Shown piece after piece: positions 45,814 to 55,351 of a stretch of 64,000 nucleotides of DNA. A program made the position numbers and the translations under genes. Numbering within the stretch: the first letter of the stretch is position 1; each line of letters opens with the position of its first letter. The stretch spans positions 45,605-109,604 of the forward strand of contig JAISTT010000018.1 in assembly GCA_031272445.1 (NCBI GenBank), read 5' to 3'. The notes under the pieces are model-generated. The model worked only from the letters and a program-made list of their open reading frames with translations, was not told the DNA's origin and made no database searches. The stretch is from Candidatus Endomicrobiellum mastotermitis (GTDB lineage Bacteria; Elusimicrobiota; Endomicrobiia; Endomicrobiales; Endomicrobiaceae).

Positions 45814-46128
45814 GTGAGAAAAGAAGAAAATAAAAAATTGACAGCTGCTGAGCTTCCTGTAGGTGGAATAGTTGAGGCGGGAACTGCGATTAATTTTCAT
45901 ACTGGAAGTTGGCGTTCTCAAAGACCTGTATGGAATAAAGATAAATGTATTAGTTGTTTAATATGTTGGATTTCGTGTCCTGACGGTTCTATTAAAATTG
46001 TCCTAAATGAAAAAGGAACTAGTGTTGTTAATGGTATAGATTATGATAAATGCAAGGGCTGCGGAATTTGTGCAAAAGAATGTCCAACTAAAATTAGTGC
46101 TATTGCTATTGAACAAGAAAGGAAATAA
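45814..46128 (+). CDS. porD: Pyruvate:ferredoxin oxidoreductase, delta (2x[4Fe-4S] ferredoxin) subunit
   Basis: A 104-residue electron-carrier subunit with two [4Fe-4S] motifs: CISCLICWISCP and CKGCGICAKECP. Both are C-x2-C-x2-C-x3-C-P. The N-terminal portion (ELPVGGIVEAGTAINFHTGSWRSQRP) is the PorD-type leader. The start is GTG 45814 after GAGAGGAG. It lies between porG and porA. Confidence 0.95.
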   Translation: MRKEENKKLTAAELPVGGIVEAGTAINFHTGSWRSQRPVWNKDKCISCLICWISCPDGSIKIVLNEKGTSVVNGIDYDKCKGCGICAKECPTKISAIAIEQERK

Positions 46129-46243
46129 GTACGTAAAAAAAAATAATGTGTATTTTAAAAATTTTGACATCTCAAAAGTCCTAACTTATTTAGTAGAGAT
46201 GTTTCTTGAAAAATGACGTGTGCTTAATAAGGAGCTAATAAAG

Positions 46244-47449
46244 ATGATGAAGACAGCATATTCAAAAGGTAATCTTGTTGCAAAAACTGGCAATGAGGTC
46301 ATGGCCGAAGCCTTACGTCAGATAGAGCCAGATGTGGTGGCTGCATATCCTATAACTCCAGCTACGGAAATAGTGCAAATATTTTCACAATTTGTTGCAG
46401 ACGGTACTGTAAAGAGCGAATATGTGGCAGTGGAAAGCGAGCATTCTGCTATATCAGCGACAATAGCGGCTTCTGCTGCTGGTGCAAGAGCTATGACAAG
46501 TACCTCTTCACAAGGATTGTGTCTTATGTGGGAGATGCTCTATATAGCTTCAGGACTAAGACTTCCAATAATTATGGCAGAAGTTAATAGGGCGATTTCT
46601 GCACCTATTAATATTAATGCTGACCATTCTGATACAATGGGTGCGAGAGATACAGGTTGGATTCAAATATACTCAGAGAATTCTCAAGAGGCTTATGATA
46701 ATATAATTCAGGCTACAAGAATAGCCGAGAAGGCTAAACTTCCTGCACTTGTGGCTATGGATGGATTTATTACTTCTCACTGTATGGAGGTTGTAGAAAC
46801 TTACCCTGATGCTGATGTGAAAGCTTTTGTTGGCGAATATAAACCCGAAAGATATCTTTTGGATGTTAAAAGGCCTTATACGTTGGGTTCAATTGATCTG
46901 CAAGATTACTATTTTGAGCATAGATATCAACTTGCTCAAGCTGTGATAGATGCTAGAGATATAATTTTAGATGTTGCGGAAGAATTTAAGAGAACTTTTG
47001 GGAGAGAATATAGTTTTTATGAGAAGTATATGCTTGACGATGCAGAAGTTGCAATAGTGATTATAGGTTCAGCGGCAGGAAATGTTAAAGCTGTAGTAAA
47101 AGAGTTAAGAGAAAAAGGAATTAAGGCAGGGGTTTTAAAAATAAGAGTTTATAGGCCTTTCCCTGCGAAGCAGATAGTAAAAGATTTAGCACACGTTAAG
47201 GTGATTGCAGTTATGGATAGGTCGGATTCTTGTTCTGGAGCATTTCCACCTGTTTATTCTGATGTTACTGCATCTTTGTATTCTGCAAGAGTCTTGGGTC
47301 CTAAGGTTTTAAGTTATATTTACGGTATAGGTGGTAGGGAGTTTTGTGATGAACAGGTAGTTAAGGTTTATGAAACGCTTGGCGAAGTTGCAGCAGGTTT
47401 AGAAAAATATTCTAGAGAGGTTGAGTATATAAACGTGAGAATAAAGTAA
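46244..47449 (+). CDS. porA: Pyruvate:ferredoxin oxidoreductase, alpha subunit
   Basis: The alpha subunit, with domains I and II of the PFOR fold. ATG 46244 (AAGGAG at 46229-46234) gives about 401 residues beginning MMKTAYSKGN; an in-frame GTG at 46220 lies before that ribosome-binding site. Key motifs are AAYPITPATEIVQIFSQFV (contacts pyruvate), ESEHSAISATIAASAAGARAMTSTSSQGLCLMWE, GARDTGWIQIYSENSQEAYD, and the C-terminal domain with VIIGSAAGNVKAVVKELREKGIKAGVLKIRVYRPFP. Confidence 0.95.
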   Translation: MMKTAYSKGNLVAKTGNEVMAEALRQIEPDVVAAYPITPATEIVQIFSQFVADGTVKSEYVAVESEHSAISATIAASAAGARAMTSTSSQGLCLMWEMLYIASGLRLPIIMAEVNRAISAPININADHSDTMGARDTGWIQIYSENSQEAYDNIIQATRIAEKAKLPALVAMDGFITSHCMEVVETYPDADVKAFVGEYKPERYLLDVKRPYTLGSIDLQDYYFEHRYQLAQAVIDARDIILDVAEEFKRTFGREYSFYEKYMLDDAEVAIVIIGSAAGNVKAVVKELREKGIKAGVLKIRVYRPFPAKQIVKDLAHVKVIAVMDRSDSCSGAFPPVYSDVTASLYSARVLGPKVLSYIYGIGGREFCDEQVVKVYETLGEVAAGLEKYSREVEYINVRIK

Positions 47450-47557
47450 TTGAAAATAAAAAGTTTTTTTTGTTGTTGTAAAAATGAGATGGCTTTGTAT
47501 GTAAATGCCATTGTAATGTTAGTGTAAAGGGATGTTGACTCTTAGGAGAAAAATAAA

Positions 47558-48493
47558 ATGGCAAATTTAAAAGAATTGAGTAGAAACCAAGTCCGTATAA
47601 CAAGCGGGCATCGCCTTTGTGCAGGTTGTGGGGCAGGGATAGTAGCGAGGCAGACTTTGATAGCCATTGGCAGTACGCCAGTTGTCATTATAAACGCTAC
47701 GGGATGTTTAGAAGTTTCAACTACGGTTTTCCCTTATAGTGCATGGAGGAGTCCATATTTTCACAGCGCATTTGAAAATGCTGCGGCAACTTGCAGTGGT
47801 GTTGAAGCTGCATATAAAAGTTTAAAGGCCAAAGGCAAAGTTAAAGAAGACATCAAATTTATAACTTTTGGTGGTGACGGTGGAACTTATGATATAGGGT
47901 TGCAGTCTTTATCTGGTGCAATGGAAAGAGGACACAGAATGCTTTATGTTTGCTACAATAATGAAGCGTATATGAACACTGGAATTCAAAGATCTGGAGC
48001 AACACCTAAAGGAGCACATACAACAACTGCTCCTTCTGGGAAGAAATATCAAGGTAAATCGCAGGATAAAAAAGATTTAACACAAGTTATGATTGCTCAT
48101 AATATTCCTTACGTAGCACAATCTTATGTCGGAAACTGGAATGATTTTATGACTAAAGTTCAAAAAGCTTTGGCGATCGAAGGACCATCCTTTATAAATA
48201 TTTTGACCCCATGTAGGTTAGGTTGGGGTTATAAACCAGAAGACACAATGGAAATTGCAAGACTTGCAGTTGAAACTTGTATGTGGCCTTCTTACGAAGT
48301 TGAAAATGGTGTATATAAAATAAACGTTGAACCTAAAGTGAAAAAACCTGTAACTGAATTTTTAAAGTTACAAGTAAGATTTAAGCATTTATTCAAGCCT
48401 GACAATGCTCATATTCTTGAAGAAATTCAGAGAAATGTGGATAAGAAATGGATTTTTTTACAACGTAGAGCGAAATCTACTTACGAGGCATAA
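47558..48493 (+). CDS. porB: Pyruvate:ferredoxin oxidoreductase, beta (ThDP-binding) subunit
   Basis: The catalytic subunit that binds thiamine diphosphate and one [4Fe-4S] cluster. Cluster cysteines are in CAGCGAG (two), NATGCLEVST and TPCRLGWGYKP. The ThDP motif is FGGDGGTYDIGLQSLSGAMERG with YNNEAYMNTGIQRSG. The 311 residues are standard. AGGAGAAA precedes the ATG. An intrinsic terminator follows, closing the por operon. Confidence 0.96.
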   Translation: MANLKELSRNQVRITSGHRLCAGCGAGIVARQTLIAIGSTPVVIINATGCLEVSTTVFPYSAWRSPYFHSAFENAAATCSGVEAAYKSLKAKGKVKEDIKFITFGGDGGTYDIGLQSLSGAMERGHRMLYVCYNNEAYMNTGIQRSGATPKGAHTTTAPSGKKYQGKSQDKKDLTQVMIAHNIPYVAQSYVGNWNDFMTKVQKALAIEGPSFINILTPCRLGWGYKPEDTMEIARLAVETCMWPSYEVENGVYKINVEPKVKKPVTEFLKLQVRFKHLFKPDNAHILEEIQRNVDKKWIFLQRRAKSTYEA

Positions 48494-48512
48494 ATTTTTA
48501 GTAAATTACAAG

Positions 48513-48547
48513 AGAGCAGATAAGATTTCAAGCTGCTCTTTTTTATT
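48513..48547 (+). terminator. Intrinsic terminator of the por operon
   Basis: AGAGCAG (48513-48519) and CTGCTCT (48533-48539) form a 7-bp stem with a 13-base loop, followed by a T-rich run. It lies 20 bases after the porB stop and before aroC. Confidence 0.85.
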
Positions 48548-48592
48548 ATATATAAATGGTGTATGTGATTGCATTATTTTGGGAGTGGAATT

Positions 48593-49750
48593 ATGGTTAG
48601 GTTTACTACAGCGGGTGAATCTCACGGAGAAGGAATTTTTGCCATTCTTGAGGGTATCCCCGCGGGACTTACAGTAAATTCTGAAGATATAGATTTGGAA
48701 CTTGCTAGAAGACAGAAAGGTTGTGGCAGGGGTCAAAGAATGAATATAGAAACAGATTGTGTCAAGATTTTTTCAGGCGTGCGTTATGCAAAGACAATTG
48801 GTTCTCCGATAACTATGTATATTTCAAATAGAGATTTTAAGAATTGGTTGCATATAATGTCTACTGGATCTGTTGATTTGGATGGAACAACTCTCTTGAA
48901 ACCGCGTCCTGGACATGCTGATCTAGCTGGACTTATGAAATATGGTGTTGGTGATTTTAGAGATATATTAGAAAGGGCGTCAGCAAGAGAAACTGCAGCA
49001 AGAGTGGCTGCGGGAGCCGTTTGTAAATTGCTTTTAAAGGCTTTTGGAATAAGTATATTATCTTACACGATACAGATAGGAAATGTTTTAGCGAATATAT
49101 CTTCTATTAAGGAAAGTGATGTGCGGCATAGGACGGAAGCCTCTTATGTTAGATGTCCTGACGTGAGTGCAAGTAGGAGAATGGTTAAATTGATAAAAAA
49201 GGCTGGACGAAAAGGTGATACTCTTGGCGGTAAAATTACTATTGTAGTTAGTAATATTCCAGTGGGACTTGGGAGTCATACACAATGGGATTTAAAGCTT
49301 GATGGTCGTCTTGCACAGAGTTTGATTTCAATTCAAGCTATAAAAGCCGTAGAGTTTGGAGAGGGAACAAAACTTGCTTCACTTTTTGGTTCCTTTTCTC
49401 ATGACGAAATTTTTTATAATAAAGTTAAGGGATTTTATAGAAATACAAATATGGCTGGTGGTATAGAAGGAGGCATGAGTAATGGAGAACCTCTTGTTAT
49501 TACATGTACTATGAAAGCCATTCCTTCTCTGAGTAAGTCGTTGCACTCTGTAAACCTTGCTACAAAACAATCTGCTAAAGCTGAAGCTATAAGGAGCGAT
49601 GTATGTGCGGTTCCGGCTGCTGGTATTGTAGCAGAAGCTGCAGTTGCTATTGAGTTAGCAAAAGCTTTGAAAGAGAAATTTGGTGGTGATTCTCTTGAAG
49701 ATATGAAAAATAATGTGAATATATACAAGGAGAGATTGAAAACGCTATAA
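48593..49750 (+). CDS. aroC: Chorismate synthase
   Basis: FMNH2-dependent anti-1,4-elimination of EPSP phosphate to give chorismate. ATG 48593 follows GGGAGTGG and gives 385 residues starting MVRFTTAGESHGEGIFAILE. The signatures are RRQKGCGRGQRMNIE, PGHADLAGLMKYG, ILERASARETAARVAAGA, NMAGGIEGGMSNGEP and RSDVCAVPAAGIVAEA. An upstream in-frame TTG at 48569 lies before the ribosome-binding site and is unlikely. The stop overlaps the aroK start by one base (TAATG). Confidence 0.97.
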   Translation: MVRFTTAGESHGEGIFAILEGIPAGLTVNSEDIDLELARRQKGCGRGQRMNIETDCVKIFSGVRYAKTIGSPITMYISNRDFKNWLHIMSTGSVDLDGTTLLKPRPGHADLAGLMKYGVGDFRDILERASARETAARVAAGAVCKLLLKAFGISILSYTIQIGNVLANISSIKESDVRHRTEASYVRCPDVSASRRMVKLIKKAGRKGDTLGGKITIVVSNIPVGLGSHTQWDLKLDGRLAQSLISIQAIKAVEFGEGTKLASLFGSFSHDEIFYNKVKGFYRNTNMAGGIEGGMSNGEPLVITCTMKAIPSLSKSLHSVNLATKQSAKAEAIRSDVCAVPAAGIVAEAAVAIELAKALKEKFGGDSLEDMKNNVNIYKERLKTL

Positions 49751-50283
49751 TGAATTTAGTGTTTACCGGTTTTATGAGTACAGGTAAATCAAAAACTGGA
49801 AAAATTATATCAACAAAATTGCGATTCAATTTTGTTGATACTGATGTTTTAATAGAGGAAAAATTTGGCTTGTCAATACTTGATATTTTTAAAAATTTAG
49901 GGGAAGCCAGTTTTAGGCAACTTGAAACTAAAGTTATAGAGGAAGTTTCAAAAAATGATTCAATTGTGATTTCATGTGGTGGAGGCGTGGTTTTAAATTC
50001 TGAAAATATTGTGTTTTTGAGAAAAAGAGGAATAATAATTAACCTTTATGCTTCTGCAGAAGTTATTTATGAGAGATCAAAAAATGAGAATAATAGACCG
50101 CTTCTAAAGTGTAGAAATCCTCTAGAAGAAATAAAAAGACTTTTAAATATTAGAGAAAGTTCTTATAATAATTGCGATTTTTCTTTCAATACGGATAAAT
50201 TAACGCCTACTGAAGTTGTAGATGAAATACTAAGTAACGATGCTGTTATGAAAATTTTGTTGTATGGTGAAAATAAATGTTAA
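49750..50283 (+). CDS. aroK: Shikimate kinase
   Basis: Phosphorylates shikimate at the 3-OH. The Walker A loop is GFMSTGKSKTG, the substrate motif DTDVLIEE follows, the glycine-rich loop is SCGGGVVL, and the lid contains RPLLK. The 177 residues are typical. It is coupled to aroC by a TAATG overlap and overlaps the next gene by seven bases. Confidence 0.95.
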   Translation: MNLVFTGFMSTGKSKTGKIISTKLRFNFVDTDVLIEEKFGLSILDIFKNLGEASFRQLETKVIEEVSKNDSIVISCGGGVVLNSENIVFLRKRGIIINLYASAEVIYERSKNENNRPLLKCRNPLEEIKRLLNIRESSYNNCDFSFNTDKLTPTEVVDEILSNDAVMKILLYGENKC

Positions 50284-51005
50284 AAAAAAAGATATTGAGT
50301 TTACTAGTAATGATTTTCACTTTTAGTTCTTTATCGTTTGCGAGTAAAGATTATGTAATAGATACTCCTACTGTGGATATATTAGATTGTGGTTTTGGAG
50401 ATATTAGACTTAAATTTTTTTCAAATGGCAATCTTCTTTCCGGTGTAAATTTTGGTGTTTTTAAGCGACTTAATGTAGGCATGTCCTTGGAATTGTCTAG
50501 ATTTATAGGAAAAAGTGGTGATGGATTAAAGGTTGCGCTTCCAGCTTTGCAAATTAAATTTAAAGCTTATGATGGGAATATGTGTTACCCAGGAATAGCA
50601 GTAGGTTATGATGGTCAGGGTTGTTTTTTTGATGGGAAGTGTAAAAAGCATAACAGCAATTATTTACAGAGAGGGCTTGGGTTTTATTTTGTTATCGGTA
50701 GAGAATTTTTTATTGAAAATTTGATGATTAATATTGGTGTTAATTTTAATAATAAAGTTAATTGGTTTATAAATTTATTGATTCCTTTATATAGAGAAGC
50801 CTTGTATTTTATAGCAGAGTGCAGTAATATAAGTTACTTGCCGAATGCGAGATTAAACTTTGGTTTTAAGTTTGCTTTGACTGAATGTATAAATATAGAT
50901 TATGTTGTTAGAGATTGTTGCTTTTGGAAAAAAGGCTGTAGTAAAACTAACGATAGATTTTTTAATGAGAGAATATTTAGGATAAATTATACCATTAAAT
51001 TTTAA
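50277..51005 (+). CDS. Exported protein, probable small outer-membrane beta-barrel
   Basis: A 242-residue protein with a clear signal peptide (1-22, ending SLSFA). It has alternating polar and hydrophobic strands with a final aromatic residue (ends RINYTIKF), as in outer-membrane barrels. Motifs such as [25 protein letters not shown] and the repeated N-phi-G-phi-N strand pattern ([10 protein letters not shown]) are typical of conserved barrel-like proteins. Several cysteines (about 10) are unusual for a barrel. It overlaps aroK by seven bases and precedes accA by 11, suggesting a shared transcript. The function is unknown. Confidence 0.55.
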   Translation: MLKKKILSLLVMIFTFSSLSFASKDYVIDTPTVDILDCGFGDIRLKFFSNGNLLSGVNFGVFKRLNVGMSLELSRFIGKSGDGLKVALPALQIKFKAYDGNMCYPGIAVGYDGQGCFFDGKCKKHNSNYLQRGLGFYFVIGREFFIENLMINIGVNFNNKVNWFINLLIPLYREALYFIAECSNISYLPNARLNFGFKFALTECINIDYVVRDCCFWKKGCSKTNDRFFNERIFRINYTIKF

Positions 51006-51016
51006 GTGAGGATGGC

Positions 51017-52027
51017 ATGGAGAAGTCTTTTGATTTTGAGCAACCTATTGTTGAAATCAATAAAAGAATTGACGATTTAAAAAAATCCTCTGAAGTTAGT
51101 AATATAGATTTATCTGAACAAATTGAAGATCTTGAAAAGACTAGAAATGAATTAAAGCAAAAAATTTATAGTTCTTTAACGCCTTGGCAGAGAGTACAAA
51201 TAGCTAGACACCCTAAGAGACCTTACTTCTTAGATTATGTTGAACTTATTTTCAAGGACTTTTTGGAACTTCATGGGGATAGAGTTTTTGGTGATGATCA
51301 GGCAATTTTATGTGGTATTGCTACAATTGACGGCGAATCAGTTGTTGTTGTAGGTCATCAAAAAGGTAGAACTCTTGAAGAAAATATGAGTAGAAACTTC
51401 GGTATGGCGCATCCAGAAGGTTACAGAAAGGCGTTAAGAGTAATGAATTTTGCTGAGAAATTTAATAAACCCATAATAACATTCATAGATACGTCTGGTG
51501 CATATCCCGGCATTGCAGCTGAAGAAAGAGGGCAGGCTGAGGCTATCGCAAGAAATTTAAGAGATATGTCAAACTTAAAAGTTCCTATTATAGCAGTTGT
51601 CATTAGCGAAGGTGGTTCTGGCGGAGCTTTGGGGATAGGAGTATCAAATAAAATTTTATGTCTTGAAAATGCTTACTATTCTGTTATTTCTCCAGAGGGG
51701 TGTGCAGCTATACTTTTCAGGGATAGCTCTAAAGCCCCTGAGGCTGCAAAAGTCATGAAAATAACGGCTAAAGATTTGCTTAATTTAAATGTTATAGATG
51801 AGATTATAAAAGAGCCTCTAGGCGGAGCTCATTATGATTCGACAAGAACTGCAGCGAATATAAAGGTTGCTTTAAATAGGTATTTGCGTTATTATAAATC
51901 TAAGAGTTCTAAAGAAATTTTAGATGAGAGATATTCAAAATTTAGAAATATAGGTATTTATAAAGAAGACACCAAAGAAAATTATAGAACTAGTCGTAAG
52001 CTTAGTAAAAAGTCTAAAGTGAGTTAA
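51017..52027 (+). CDS. accA: Acetyl-CoA carboxylase carboxyltransferase subunit alpha
   Basis: Transfers the carboxyl group from carboxybiotin to acetyl-CoA to form malonyl-CoA. The N-terminal coiled segment ([19 protein letters not shown]) is typical of AccA. It is followed by [78 protein letters not shown] and [13 protein letters not shown]. The 336 residues are slightly longer than usual because of a basic tail. AccD and the biotin carboxylase are not in the window. Confidence 0.96.
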   Translation: MEKSFDFEQPIVEINKRIDDLKKSSEVSNIDLSEQIEDLEKTRNELKQKIYSSLTPWQRVQIARHPKRPYFLDYVELIFKDFLELHGDRVFGDDQAILCGIATIDGESVVVVGHQKGRTLEENMSRNFGMAHPEGYRKALRVMNFAEKFNKPIITFIDTSGAYPGIAAEERGQAEAIARNLRDMSNLKVPIIAVVISEGGSGGALGIGVSNKILCLENAYYSVISPEGCAAILFRDSSKAPEAAKVMKITAKDLLNLNVIDEIIKEPLGGAHYDSTRTAANIKVALNRYLRYYKSKSSKEILDERYSKFRNIGIYKEDTKENYRTSRKLSKKSKVS

Positions 52028-52062
52028 TACTTAAACTTAAAATAAATAAAAGGAGGGAATAG

Positions 52063-53058
52063 ATGGCATTAGTATCGACAAAGCAAATTTTGGAAGAGGC
52101 GAGAAAGATAGGCTATGGTGTTGGTGCTTATAATGTTAACAATATGGAGCAAATACAAGCGATTATGGCCGCCGCTAAAGAAACACAGTCTCCTGTAATA
52201 ATACAGGCAAGCAGAGGAGCATTGAAATATTCTAATTTCACATATTTAGGTTATCTGATGAAGGCTGCCGTTATTGAGAATCCCGATATCCCTGTTGCAA
52301 TGCATTTAGATCACGGTAACTCCTTAGAATCAGTTGTTAAAGCAATAAATCTTGGTTTTTCATCAGTTATGATAGATGGTTCTTTGTTGGAAGATGGGAA
52401 GACAGTCTCCACTTATGATTATAATGTTAAGGTAACACGTTCGGTTGTAGAATATGCACATGCAAGGGGTGTTTCAGTTGAAGCTGAGATTGGAACTCTT
52501 GGTGGTATAGAGGATGGAGTAGGTTCTGAAAAAATGCATTTGACGGATCCTAAAGAAGCAAAGAGATTTGTGTTTGAGACAGGCATTGACTCGTTAGCTA
52601 TTGCAATAGGAACTTCACATGGAGCGTATAAATTTAAGGGAAGTGTTAATCTTGCTTTTAATATATTAAAAGAAATAAGGTTGTTGATAGATATTCCTAT
52701 TGTGTTACATGGTGCGTCGTCAGTTCCTAAAGAATTAAGTGACGAGGTGAATAAATACGGTGGAAAAATATCAGGTGCGACTGGCGTGCCTATTTCAAAT
52801 CTTCAGGAGGCAATTAAGCTTGGAGTTTCAAAGATAAATGTTGATACTGATGGGAGGCTCGCGATTACAGCTGCGATAAGAAAAGTTTTTATGGAATCAC
52901 CCGAAAAATTTGATCCTAGAGATTATTTGGGGCCTGCAAGGACTGCTCTTACAAGTCTTATTGTTGCAAAAATGAAAGATTTTGGAACTTCAGGACACGC
53001 AAAGGATTACTCTCCTATATCTCTTGAAGATATGAAGAAACAGTATGTGTCTAGGTAA
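52063..53058 (+). CDS. fba: Class II fructose-bisphosphate aldolase
   Basis: Zinc-dependent cleavage of fructose-1,6-bisphosphate. Motifs are AYNVNNMEQIQAIM, MHLDHGNSLESVV (zinc His and catalytic Asp), MIDGSLLEDG, EAEIGTLGGIEDGV, IGTSHGAYKF, VLHGASSVP (zinc His) and KINVDTDGRLA. The 331 residues fit the class IIB type. A strong AAAGGAGGG precedes the ATG. Together with pgi and pyk it shows a working glycolytic trunk. Confidence 0.97.
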   Translation: MALVSTKQILEEARKIGYGVGAYNVNNMEQIQAIMAAAKETQSPVIIQASRGALKYSNFTYLGYLMKAAVIENPDIPVAMHLDHGNSLESVVKAINLGFSSVMIDGSLLEDGKTVSTYDYNVKVTRSVVEYAHARGVSVEAEIGTLGGIEDGVGSEKMHLTDPKEAKRFVFETGIDSLAIAIGTSHGAYKFKGSVNLAFNILKEIRLLIDIPIVLHGASSVPKELSDEVNKYGGKISGATGVPISNLQEAIKLGVSKINVDTDGRLAITAAIRKVFMESPEKFDPRDYLGPARTALTSLIVAKMKDFGTSGHAKDYSPISLEDMKKQYVSR

Positions 53059-53134
53059 GTTATAACCAGGTGTTGGGATTTAGTTGCATATAAGAGGTCT
53101 ATTAAATAAATTTAAAATTAAAAGGAACTTTTGA

Positions 53135-53455
53135 ATGTCGCTTTACAACTTAAAAAAGATACAGATTTCTTCGGTTATTAGGATATTTCCTATTATTTTT
53201 ACGCTTTCTGGCATTATATTAGGAGCTATACTGTTTTTATTTAATAGTTTTACTACAAGTCTTGATTTTAATGTAAGACTTTTGTCGTCTCTTAGTTTTA
53301 CATTGATATATACAGTTTTTATGACGCTTTCTGGTATTGTTATACTATGGGTTTATAATTTTGTTGCTGAAAAGTTGAACTGCAATATTATAATTTCTCT
53401 TGACTTAGAATCTATTGACGATTCTGTTGTTGACTCCTACGACGTTAAAGAGTAA
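53135..53455 (+). CDS. Small two-helix membrane protein (DUF3566-like)
   Basis: A 106-residue protein: N-terminal LKKIQISSVIRIFPIIFTLSG, two membrane helices (about 15-35 and 55-80), then VYNFVAEKLNCNIIISLDLE. The layout (short amphipathic leader with K-x-I-x-x-x-S-V, two helices, and a cytoplasmic VYN-x-VA segment) resembles DUF3566-type membrane proteins. The function is unknown. It lies 77 bases after fba. Confidence 0.6.
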   Translation: MSLYNLKKIQISSVIRIFPIIFTLSGIILGAILFLFNSFTTSLDFNVRLLSSLSFTLIYTVFMTLSGIVILWVYNFVAEKLNCNIIISLDLESIDDSVVDSYDVKE

Positions 53456-53837
53456 ACGGTATTCTGGAGAATTTTGTGGTGAGTGAATAAAGTTATGTAG
53501 CACAGAGTTTATCAGTTATGCTTGTAAATACTTCTATTTCAGTTAAATCTTTATAAATTTTTGTCTAAAATCCCCTCTCTCTTTCCGCACGATCATGGTT
53601 TTTTTGATTCATTTTAAGTTTTTTCTTTTATTGATGAAAGAAGCTATATAGAAATACTAGTAGAAAGGTTATATAAATAGTTTGCTTCGAGTTTTTATTA
53701 ATTTCTCCTTGGTTTATTGAAAGTCCTTATTTCTGATATTAAAATCTGTTGCAAAAAAACTTATAAATATAGATAATGAATACTATGTTATGAAGAAAAT
53801 TAATGATATGGAATGCAATATAAGGGAGGGTATTTTT
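53456..53837. other. 382-base spacer before the oxygen-defence island
   Basis: No gene is seen. The only non-AT patch is a pyrimidine-rich run (CCCCTCTCTCTTTCC, 53570-53584). I found no promoter with correct spacing. Its right end carries TAAGGGAGGG, the rubredoxin ribosome-binding site. Confidence 0.45.
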
Positions 53838-53996
53838 ATGGAAAAATGGAAATGTCCAGTATGTGGTTATGTTTATGATGCAACTTTAGGTATTCCTGAT
53901 AATGGGATTGATCCAGGAACTTCTTTGGAACAGCTTCCTGATGATTGGGTGTGTCCGCTATGTGGCGTTCCTAAGGAAGATTTTAAAAAAGAGTGA
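53838..53996 (+). CDS. Rubredoxin
   Basis: A 52-residue mononuclear iron protein that carries electrons to flavodiiron protein, rubrerythrin and superoxide reductase. The two iron knuckles are CPVCGY and CPLCGV, separated by the standard core [29 protein letters not shown] 53838 has AAGGGAGGG upstream; the longer in-frame start at 53790 adds a non-homologous leader. It opens a plus-strand run of redox and Fe-S genes to 58.6 kb. Confidence 0.96.
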   Translation: MEKWKCPVCGYVYDATLGIPDNGIDPGTSLEQLPDDWVCPLCGVPKEDFKKE

Positions 53997-54011
53997 TATA
54001 TATAAAATTTT

Positions 54012-55265
54012 ATGAAACAAATATATTTAGACAATCAGTCGAATACTAGACTCGACGAAAGAGTGTTTGATAGTATGAAACCCTTTTTTATTGAATATTA
54101 CGGAAATCCTCAAAGTATTTATTCTTTAGGAGTTGTTTCTAAAGATGCTCTTGAATCGGCAAGATACAAAGCTGCGAGTTTAATTAATGCAGATGCGGAG
54201 GAAGTTATTTTTACCTCGTGTGGTTCAGAATCAAATAATTTGGCTATAAAAGGAATTGCCGGAGCTTTAAAATCTAACGGTAAACATATTATCATCTCTT
54301 CAATTGAGCATTTTTCAGTTTTAAATTCTGTGAGAAGACTTGAAAAAGAGGGTTTTGAGGTGAGCTTTGTTCCTGTTGACAATAAGGGCAACATAGATGA
54401 GTTGAAACTAGAAGAAATGTTGCGAAAAGATACTATTTTAGTTTCTATGCAATATGCTAACCCTGAAATTGGCACAGTACAAAATATAAAAAGGCTAGTG
54501 TCTATTGTTAAACAAAATAAAAATGTTAGTGAGTTTATCGCTTTTCATACAGATGCAGTTAGTGCTTGTGGAGCAGTTCCAGTTGATGTTAAAGATTTGG
54601 GAGTAGACGCTTTAACTTTTTCAGCTTCAACTATACATGGGCCTAGAGGTGCTGCTGCTTTGTATATAAAAAGAGGCCTAAAAATTAACCCACAAATAGA
54701 TGGTGGGGTTCAGGAAAACTCTAAACGTTCAGGAACTGAAAATATTCCAGCCATTGTAGGTTTTGGGAAAGCTTGTGAAATAGCTAAAGAAGAACTTGCA
54801 GATAAAAGTATATTTATTTATAAATTGCGAGACAAGCTCATTAGCGGACTTCTCAATGAGGTTGAGTATATTTATTTAAATGGACCTCAATCTCAAGAAA
54901 ACCGTTTACCCGGTAATGTAAATTTTTCAATAGAGTTTGTTGAAGGAGAAGCTCTGTTTTTGCTTTTAGATGCTAAAGGTGTTATGGTAGCTAGCGGCTC
55001 TGCGTGTGCTAGTAAAGATCTCAAGCTTTCCCATGTTTTAAAAGCTATAAATGTTGACGTTGCGATTGGGCAGGGTTCAATTCTGTTTACTTTATCAAAA
55101 TTTAATACAGAAGAAGAGATAAAATATGTCTTAGAAGAGTTTCCTGGTATTGTTAAGCAATTAAGATATATATCACCATTGTATTCGCATTTTGTACAGA
55201 CTGGTAAGAGAAAAGTTGTCGGATCTGTGACAAAGTTTGGCAAGCATTATCGTTGTGACTTGTAA
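54012..55265 (+). CDS. IscS/NifS-like cysteine desulfurase homologue lacking the PLP lysine
   Basis: A fold-type I PLP-enzyme homologue of 417 residues. Conserved landmarks are SGxES-like CGSESNN (70-76), the ring-stacking H100 (SIEHFSV), D181 (HTDAV), the GTEN motif (241-244) and the mobile-loop catalytic cysteine C332 (ASGSACAS). The segment that normally reads S-x-H-K-(I/F)-x-G-P-(K/R)-G is SASTIHGPRG, so the Schiff-base lysine is Thr207 (codon ACT, 54630-54632) and the preceding His is Ser206. The Gln of D-A-x-Q is Ser184. Normal PLP catalysis should be impaired, yet the sulfur-carrying cysteine is kept. It lies 15 bases after rubredoxin and 86 bases before iscU. It may be an alternative sulfur donor or scaffold. 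Confidence 0.85.
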   Translation: MKQIYLDNQSNTRLDERVFDSMKPFFIEYYGNPQSIYSLGVVSKDALESARYKAASLINADAEEVIFTSCGSESNNLAIKGIAGALKSNGKHIIISSIEHFSVLNSVRRLEKEGFEVSFVPVDNKGNIDELKLEEMLRKDTILVSMQYANPEIGTVQNIKRLVSIVKQNKNVSEFIAFHTDAVSACGAVPVDVKDLGVDALTFSASTIHGPRGAAALYIKRGLKINPQIDGGVQENSKRSGTENIPAIVGFGKACEIAKEELADKSIFIYKLRDKLISGLLNEVEYIYLNGPQSQENRLPGNVNFSIEFVEGEALFLLLDAKGVMVASGSACASKDLKLSHVLKAINVDVAIGQGSILFTLSKFNTEEEIKYVLEEFPGIVKQLRYISPLYSHFVQTGKRKVVGSVTKFGKHYRCDL

Positions 55266-55351
55266 AAACAATTTTGTGTTGCATTATTTTCACTGTAGTT
55301 TAAGTTGTGTGGTGGATTTATTGTTTGAGTTTTTTGCGTTGGAGGTATGAT

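Noticed and set aside
45109..48493. 2-oxoglutarate or indolepyruvate oxidoreductase instead of pyruvate
   Set aside because: The four-subunit gamma-delta-alpha-beta layout, PorD leader and alpha motif YPITPATEI fit the pyruvate type best. The substrate is still an inference.
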